DNA from: Baffinella frigidus
Taxonomy: Eukaryota; Cryptophyceae; Cryptomonadales; Baffinellaceae
DNA: 22,641 nt
Assembly (NCBI GenBank): GCA_026770585.1
Contig: MU647195.1
Coordinates: 130,567-153,207 of the forward strand
Direction: 5' to 3'
This document shows positions 8,573 to 16,384 of the stretch, in pieces (position 1 is the stretch's first letter; every line of letters starts with the position of its first letter). The position numbers and the translations under genes were made by a program. The notes under the pieces are model-generated. The model was not told the origin of the DNA. It made no database searches and saw nothing but the letters and a program-made list of their open reading frames with translations.

Positions 8573-8701
8573 GATAAGAAACCATGCTTTGCTGTTTTTC
8601 TGGGAACAAAATTTCGAAAGAACGAATGCGTTGGAAGTGCAGTTTCTTAAACAGGCCCACTTCGCTCGCAGCCATCCCCGGGAAATGAACAGAGCGAGTT
8701 T

Positions 8702-8839
8702 ATTTCGAAAGATAACTGAATCACTTCCCTATGAGCGTTTTCACTTTAATTAGGAGGCCTAATTAAATTCACTATGCCCCAACTAATTTCTGCTATTCAA
8801 CCTCCTAGTGAAAAGGAACTGATTCAGTTATCTTTCGAG
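8702..8839. mobile_element. Inverted-repeat element
   Basis: TTTCGAAAGATAACTGAATCA (first 20 bases at 8703) is mirrored by TGATTCAGTTATCTTTCGA ending at 8838. AT-rich centre. Confidence 0.7.
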
Positions 8840-8871
8840 ATGAAAGTCGGGCGGGGCCCGGGCGCCAGCGT

Positions 8872-8912
8872 GTACAGGGGTACCTCGCTCATGAGAAACT
8901 GCCCCCCCCCTA
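8872..8912. mobile_element. Half element, TACAGGGGTACC family
   Basis: Only the left arm (TACAGGGGTACCTCGCTCAT then GAGAAACTGCC) is present. Confidence 0.7.
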
Positions 8913-9036
8913 CCACCAGCCCCCTAAAGGATCACAGCGAGACCAAATGCCTGATTTCGAGACGTGTGATCCAGGCACATTTAGGGCTTTAAAACATTGT
9001 ATCCCGGGGTGTCACGTCCAAAATATGTAAACAAAA

Positions 9037-9102
9037 GAGTTTACTACACGCGACTGGGATCACGTGACCGGTCACGTCCTCCCTGTAGCGTGTAGTAAAC
9101 TC
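9037..9102. repeat. Inverted repeat GAGTTTACTACACGC
   Basis: 15-bp perfect arms around CACGTGACCGGTCACGTC, itself palindromic. Confidence 0.75.
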
Positions 9103-9308
9103 GAGAAAAGAGTCGTGCGAAAAACAAATAGGCGTTGGGTCCTGGTCACGGACCACATCTGTCAAGGACACCTGGTCGCGTCCGGAGCCTGGTACACACT
9201 TTTAAAAATATATCGTTTTTGTCAGCGGGGTCTTTTCGACCCCGCTGACCCCTAAAATCCAAGATCTGAGAATCGAGGATTTGGTCTTACCGTGAGGGTT
9301 AGTGGTAG

Positions 9309-9391
9309 GGACCACCATAGGGCCCTGGGCATAGGCCTACTGTAGGGTCCTGGGGGGGGGGCGGTTTCTTATGAGCGAGGTGCCCCTGTAT
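9309..9391. mobile_element. Half element, TACAGGGGTACC family, right part
   Basis: Core GGACCACCATAGGGCCC and the right arm TTATGAGCGAGGTGCCCCTG, without a left arm. Confidence 0.7.
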
Positions 9392-9460
9392 GGCGCCAGA
9401 GTTGTCAACGCTGCAAGCCCCGTGTGTCACACAGAGTCTCTTGTCTTTCGTTAATTTACC

Positions 9461-9501
9461 TCCCCACACGTGGCACGGACTTAAGGGAGTGACACGTGTG
9501 G
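9461..9501. repeat. Inverted repeat CCCCACACGTG
   Basis: CCCCACACGTG and CACGTGTGGGG enclose about 20 bases. It lies between the convergent PMVK-APRT and TBL1 genes. Confidence 0.6.
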
Positions 9502-9895
9502 GGGGACATGTCATGGCTTGGAGCCATTCCCCATATCGAAAGTGAATCTACGTTGTGGAGTCCTCATAACCTTGCATCCTTAGGTGCCCTCAGAGCCTGG
9601 ATGCACACACGAGTGTATGGTTGACCGAAGTTTATTGACAGCAGCTAGCCCCACGACTCGCAAGGTTCGCGACAGGACGCCAGACACCCTGGCATCACGT
9701 TGCCCCCTGCGGCAGCTCCCCTCTGCACGTCCTTCACCCCGTCCGGACGCGACTGGGCGAGATGATCAGGTGACTGGACGAGACATCTCGCGGGCGGACG
9801 AGATGATGAGGTGACGAGGCGGGTCCCAGGCGTAGCCGGGACCCGCGCCAGGACATGTAAAGCGACTCGAGTGGAGCAACTCGAGTAAAGCGACT

Positions 9896-12800
9896 CTACA
9901 TCTTGAAGTCCATGACCGTGACGACTTTGTTGAAGAAGGACGCGGCGACCTTGTCGCCTGTGCTCAGGGCTTAGGGTTTATGGTTTATGGTTTAGGGTTG
10001 TAGGGGTTCCAGGTTCCGGGTTTGGGGTTCAGGGTTCAGGGTTCAGGGTCTTGCCTGTGCTGTTCCACGCAACCTCGAAGAGGCCCGACCCCCCAGGTTC
10101 AGGGTTCAGGGTTCAGGGTTCAGGGTTCAGGGTTCAGGGTTCAGGGTTCAGGGTTTAGGGGGTCCGGGTTCCGGGTTCCGGGTTCCGGGTTTCAGGTTTC
10201 AGGTCTCGGGTTGAGGGGTTCGCCTGTGCTGTTCCGCGCAACCTCGAAGATGCTCGACACCCCAGGTTCAGGGTTCAGGGTTTAGGGGGTTCGGGTTTCA
10301 GATTTTAGGTTTTAGGTCCCGGGTTTCGGTTTCAGGGGTTTAGGTGGTTGCCTGTGCTGTTCCACGCAACCTGAAAGATGCCCGACCCCCCAGGTTCAGA
10401 GTTCAGGGTGTCGGGTTTCAGGCTTCAGGTTTCGGGTTCCGGTCTTGGAGTTTCGGGGTTAAGGTTCAGGTTCTCGCCTGTGCTGTTCCACGCAACCTCG
10501 AAGATACCCGAGCCCCCCCGCAGCGATCGCACCAGTGACCCGTCCTGCACGTGGAAAAAGAGAAATTGGGTTTGATAAATTGGGTTTGATAAATTGTCAA
10601 ATACGACCGCGACGAACCAGGAGGACCATCCACCCCGGTCAACATACAGGGGTATCTCGAATACAAGAACCCACACCCTCCTGGGGCCCTGCGGTGGGCC
10701 TTACCCCTAGGACCCAGTGGTGGTCCTATGGGGGTCCTACGGAAGGGTGTGGGTTCTCGTATTCGAGTAACCGAGTACGACGAGACTGCCTGCACAGGAA
10801 GTTCACAGGGGGGGGGGGTCGGAGGGGAGAGAGGAAACAGCCCTGCCAATGAACCCGCTCTACCTCCCACCCTCCTGTTTCAGACACTGAATTCAAGTGT
10901 TGCCGGGCAGGCATGGCGTAGGGGGAAGAGGGGGCTGGTGGCGCCCATGGCGGGATCGAATCAATCCTACAGGTTCTAAAGGTGCATACCTTGCCAAGAC
11001 AAATGGTTTGAACGCGTCATAGCTCGAGTGTTTGCAAACTAACATTTTGTGAAGGTATGCAGACCTTGACGTCTCACACGCGGATAACTTGCCAAGCGGA
11101 ATGGCGCTTGGGGAGGGGGGGTTCAGAGAAGGGGAGAGGGCCAAAGAGGAACGGGGAATACCTTGACGTTCCAGACATGGAGACACTTATCGAAGGAGCC
11201 CGTCGCCACGAGATCCCCCGTGGGGTTGAAGGCCACGCTGTACACTGGCTCCGTGTGCTTGGCTAGCGTGAAGATGCACTCCCCCTTCTCCATATCCCTG
11301 TGACCACATGCGGAAAAATATTGAGGCCACGCTATACACTGGCTCCGTGTGCTTGGCTAGCGTGAAGATGCACTCCTCTTTCTCCATATCCCTGCGATGG
11401 GGGGAAAGCGGGGGTTAATACATTGTCACACACGACCGTGATGAGTTAGAGGGCGAGGTGAGGCGAGAGGTGAAGGCAGCCTGGCAGCCCTTGACCGCAC
11501 CCAGCCGTTGGTTGATTACAAATCCACCGTCAAGCTGATTTCAAAGGCAAACTATTTTTATTTAAATCATTGCTTTTCAATGAAAATTACTACACGTTTA
11601 CTTTAATATTACTAGTAAAGATCGTGCGGTGTAGAAAATTTCAGTACCGCAATGTCTTAAAATTATATCAGTTTTGCTATGAGATTGGGGTAAAATCGGA
11701 CCGCATGGGCTAAAATTCCCGCAGCCTTTCGTAGCCCGCGGTGTGGGAGAGCGAGGCGCGGACCACAAGTTGACGAGCGAGTCGAACGACGCGGCATGGA
11801 GGGGGGGGGAGGGGAGGGCGGGCGTGGAAGGAGAGGGAGGATTAGGGAGTGGACAGGGTGTAGGGTGTAGGGTAGGGTGTAGGGTGTAGGGTGTAGGGTG
11901 TAGGGTGTAGGGTGCAGGGTGTAGGGTGTGGGGTGTAGGGTGTAGGGTTCATGGTTGACGGTTTCAGAGGGTTGGGGAGCGCACCACAACTTGACGAGCG
12001 AGTCGAACGACGCGGTCGCGAGGAGTAGTGGCTTGTTCGGGTTCTTCGTCCCGGGCCCCGTCGGTGACCACCTGCAACACACCACCGAGTTACAGCCTGG
12101 CAACGTCACCAATTCCCACACACATCCTCTAAATCAGGTTTTACTTAACCACATGCAGGTTTTAGGCGGCGAACCGGTCACCCCTCCTTGCTACACGCTG
12201 CACACTGAATGATCATTTCCCCTGTGACAGGGGGTAGGTAGCGGCGGAAGCGGCGGATAACACCACCGAAACCACCGTTTTTTCATGGCGCGACAAAACA
12301 CCACGAAAAAAACACCGATACTGTACATCACCACATTTCGGGAAACTATCGCCCACGAAACCGTCAACGTCTGGCGGCGCAAACGTTTGAAGTGCGGCCG
12401 TGCAGGGTCCGCGGTGCAGTGCAACGAAACACTGACTAGCTACTCAGCCACCTGGCAGCGTGACTAGCTAGCTAGTTTCCTGGCACACCGGGATGTGACG
12501 CCACTGGGCGCTGCTCGCCGGCATGGCGACCATGCGGCCGCCATGCCGGTGAGCAGCGCCAAGTGGCGTCACGGCCGCTGCAGCTGACGCGCGCTAACCG
12601 CTACAGGGGTACCTCGCTCACCAGGAGCCACGCCCCCCCCAGGACCACCGTAGGGCTACAGGTGCGGGCCTGCTGTAGGGTCCTCGGGGGGCGCGGCGCT
12701 GCTCGCCGGCAGTGCGAGCAGTCAGCGGCACCACGGCCGCTGCTGCCGCTAACGCGCGCAAACAACCACACCCTCACCCCGAACCCTATACCTGAATAGC

Positions 12801-15800
12801 CGTCACGTGTCAGGGCAATGTGGAGGGGGCCCTGGCATTTCGCATGGCGGCAGGTGTTGGGAAATGCACGGTAGAGGGGTTCGGGTGTGGCTCAGGGCGG
12901 GGCGCAACTTGATGGTGTAGATCTCTTTTGTGTGCAGCCTGAAGTCGTGCAGCGGCTCGTCTTGCTTCACTGACCACACCTTCGTTGAGGGTTCAGGGTT
13001 TGGGGTTTGGGGTTTGGGGTTTCGGGTTGAGGGCGGGCATGCTTCAGGGCTTCGGGTTTACGCGTTGGGGTTTCGGGTAAGTGTTTATGTATTATATTTT
13101 ATAGGCGATAGTTTCTGGTGTGAACACTCCTGTGCGCGCGGGCGGGCAGGCGTCAGGGCTTCGGGTCTACGCGATGGGGTCTGACCACACTACACCCTGA
13201 AGGCGAATAAATAAATAATAATAATAATAATAATACGTAATAATGATAATAATACGCCTAAACCCCAAGCGGGCGGGCGGGCAGGAGTCAGGGCTTCGCG
13301 ACTACGCGTTGGGGTTTCGGGTCACTTCTTAGTGATGATAGTTTCTGGTGTGACCACGCCTGTGCGCGCGGGCAGCGTTGAGCGTTTCGGGGTTTGGGTG
13401 TACACCCCGCAGCTTCTTTCGGATTTCGGGTTTCGTGTTTCGGGTCTACGCTTTGGGGTTGAGGGTACATGTGTTTAGGGCTTCTGGTTTGGGGTTTAGT
13501 GTGGCGAGACCGCGAACGGGACTCACTGACCAACCCACCCGAGGAATACGCGTCCTGGCGCGAGTGTTTGCAACGCACCAACATATCTTGTGATTTTTGC
13601 CGGGAATATCCCACTTTTGAAAAGCGCACTTCGAAATTCCCAGAAAAAGACGCAGAGAAATACTACCAGATATCGGACCCTGTTTCCTTAGGCAACTACG
13701 CAGAGCTAGGACGCGTTGGAGGGTCACCCCCCACCGCACGGGTCGCTACCCACACTATGAACCGGGCTTCCATTGTTGGAAGCTGAGGGCAAGTGCAAAG
13801 AATTGGCCTGAGCCAAATATTTTGCAGGATTCTATGTTACTAAACCTGCCCTGCTCGAGTTAAGTCAACAGAGAGAGAGCGCGAGCGCGCGCACGAGAGA
13901 TAGAGAGAGCGCGCGATTAAGAGAGAGATAGAGAGAGAAAGGCCTGCACGTTGTTGGGAAATGAGGGCAAGTGTAAAGAATTGGCCGGAATGCACATTTG
14001 CAGTGTCATCGTCAGAGCAAGAGGCATGCATCGTCACCAGAGAGAGAGCGAGCGAGCGAGCGAGAGAGAGAGCGAGAGCGCGCGAGAGAGGGCGAGCGAG
14101 AGAGCGAGCGAGCAAGCGAGAGAGAGAGAGAGCGAGCGAGAGAGAGAGAGAGAGGGAGGGAGGGGGGGAGAGAGAGACGCACCTTTGCAGTGTAGTCGTC
14201 AGAGCAAGAAGCAAGCATTGTCCCCGTCGGATCCCACTTGATCGCATTCACCTCGTCTGTATGCCCCTGCACCCAGAGAGAGAGCGAGTTGCGTTATTGA
14301 GGTGTACAACTGAGCGGGACTACAGAAAACCACCTATATCAATATGCTCAAGGCTCAAGGGCCATCGAGGTGTGCGCAGCGTCAGGGGCTCGTTGCCCCC
14401 AGAGCGATTCATCAATACTGTGGATCAAGGTCGGAGAAAAGCCCTTGGATCAAGGTTTGCGCAAACCTCGTCTGTATGCCCCTGCATCGAGGTGTGCGCA
14501 GCGTCAGGGTTACTCCGGAGTCCCTGGATCCTTGTGAGGACCATACCATACCCCACCCTACCCTACCCTACCCTACCCTACCCTACCCTGCCCTACGGCC
14601 GTGGTGCAGCGGGCCGCGAACCCCCAAACTCTAGATATACCCAAGGTTGCAGCCAGGTCGAGGCTAGAGACCAGGCCTGGTTAGAAAATGATCAGCACAT
14701 ACAGATGACCGGAGAGAGAGCAAACCAGCAATGCCTGAAATCCGGGCCGGGGGAAGAAAGATGTGTGCTTTCGGGCGTCCAATTTTTTTTTGCAAACGAG
14801 AGGTGTATATCAGCAGCTGAAGGAGGGGGGGGGGCGGGGAGGGTAGGCGAACCCGAAATTCTTTGACTGGCTTCTCCTCCCCAATTTTGCACACGTAGAT
14901 CACCTTGTCGGTTGAGCACCTGCCCCCGTCCAGAAAACACGCGTTATTTCGCATGGCACGCAGACAGGCACATCAGGTCCCGGCGTGGAGTACCGTCTCT
15001 GGCACGAGTTCCAGTCGCACGAGGTGCGCCCCACGCCACCACACATGCCTTGCCTCTCCCCAAAAGTCACCACGCGCCACTTTCCCACTTTCCCACTTTC
15101 CCAGGAAGTGCAACTGAGAAGGGCGCCAGCCGACCATATGATACGACCCCCTATGATAAGCCCCCCCACGATACGACCCCCTATGATACGCCCCGCCCGC
15201 GGAGCGCCACTTTCTGGAAAAGTGGAAAAGTGGCGCTCGCCCTGTGAGGGGAAGCGGCAGCCATTTTTGGAAAGCCCTTTCTGGGAAAACCCAGCGACCC
15301 CAAACCCCCCTCTACGTTGGTGCAAGTTCAGGGGCACGCTAGCCTTCCGCGGAGGACTTGTCCACCGCACGCGGGCAGGGTCCACGCTCCATTTCCTATG
15401 TTTATGCCTACGGGGATGCATTCAAGGTCTCTCAGCATAGATGGCTGCACCGTCAAGCCTCCGGTTTCCCCACACCCCACCCTATTCCGCACACCGCACA
15501 CCCGCTGTGGTGTGAGCTCTCGGGTGGAGGCGGGGGATTGCCGTTGCGAAACCACGCCAGAACAAAATCAAACACAACAAGACGTGGTGTTGCGATGTCA
15601 CACGCGAACGACCAGAAACAAAGCAAGGCTTGACGGTGTGGTGGGGTGTAACGTTGCGGAGGAACCACACGAAAACAACCGCGAACAAAGCCCGACTTGG
15701 CGGGGGGATGGAGGGAGCGGGGTGAGACGTTGCACAGGAACCACCCGAGAACAACCAGAAACAAAGCACGGGTTGGCGGTGGGAGAGAGGGCCGTCTCCT

Positions 15801-16350
15801 GAACCAAACCGGCACCCCCCTGAGGCAATGGTTCCGGAGGTCTCTCGGGGCAGAGATAGGTCCGGGGGGTGGAGGGAGCGGCGTTTCGTAAGGCTCATAG
15901 ACTTTTGTATCACTCAACTCAAGGCTCAAGGGCCTACCTAGGACCTGTATCGCGAGTAATAAAGAAGAAGAAGAGAGGGAGCGGGGTGAGACGTTGCGAA
16001 GAAACCACCCGAGAATTACCCAAGAACAACCGCAAACAAACAAGGCGGGGTGGGGTACAGGGTGCGGGGGCGAAACCACACCACAACAACAATACCAAAA
16101 AATCTTGGCGGGGGGGTTGCACGGAGCGGGGGCATACGTTGCGAAGGAACCACCCGAGAAAAATCAGGAACAAAGCAAGGCTTGGCATTCTGTAAATTGG
16201 AGCTTAGCGACTGCCTTCATGAACTGTTAGGCTGGTGTGTATGCCTTGCAGTCAGGAGGCATATACACACGCTTATGGGTGGAGGGAGCGGGGTGTAACG
16301 TTGCGAAGGAACCACCGGAAAACAACCGAACACACAGCAGGGGTTGACGG

Positions 16351-16384
<34 letters not shown>

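Larger units (their letters stand above)
8011..8605 (+). pseudogene. Tandem duplicate of the terminal PMVK-APRT exon, broken by insertions
   Basis: From about 8015 the sequence repeats the last exon of the fusion gene (TAGACTGC at 7693 recurs at 8022). It covers the GTCGGCGG, GTGGCGGAGTT, GGGGCATCAGAGGGACCCGG and ATGACTTCGATGGT segments, then the stop-codon region, the 3' flank GCCATGGCTGGTGATGCTTAG and the following foldback element. The copy starts inside the exon, so it lacks the acceptor site. It is split by a short dispersed repeat near 8085-8159 and by about 135 bp of unrelated sequence after 8219. It cannot encode the same C-terminus and is most simply a pseudo-exon in the 3' flank. 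Confidence 0.8.

Noticed and set aside
10022-10285. Open frames reading [13 protein letters not shown] and similar, here and at 6673-7203 and 21295-21564
   Set aside because: They are translations of the complementary strand of the telomere-like arrays, which contain few stops; no protein signal.
13469-13786. 105-residue plus-strand frame with an ordinary-looking composition
   Set aside because: It falls within TBL1 intron 6, no family is recognised, and there is no supporting splice or start context.
13961-14866. 301-residue plus-strand frame rich in Arg, Glu and Ser
   Set aside because: It arises from GA/GCGA simple sequence and overlaps real TBL1 exons 5 and 6 on the other strand.
15317-15802. 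161-residue plus-strand frame and overlapping minus-strand frames
   Set aside because: They cover the repeated donor-junction units of TBL1 intron 4; the periodic RNN/NHTR-like content reflects the repeat.
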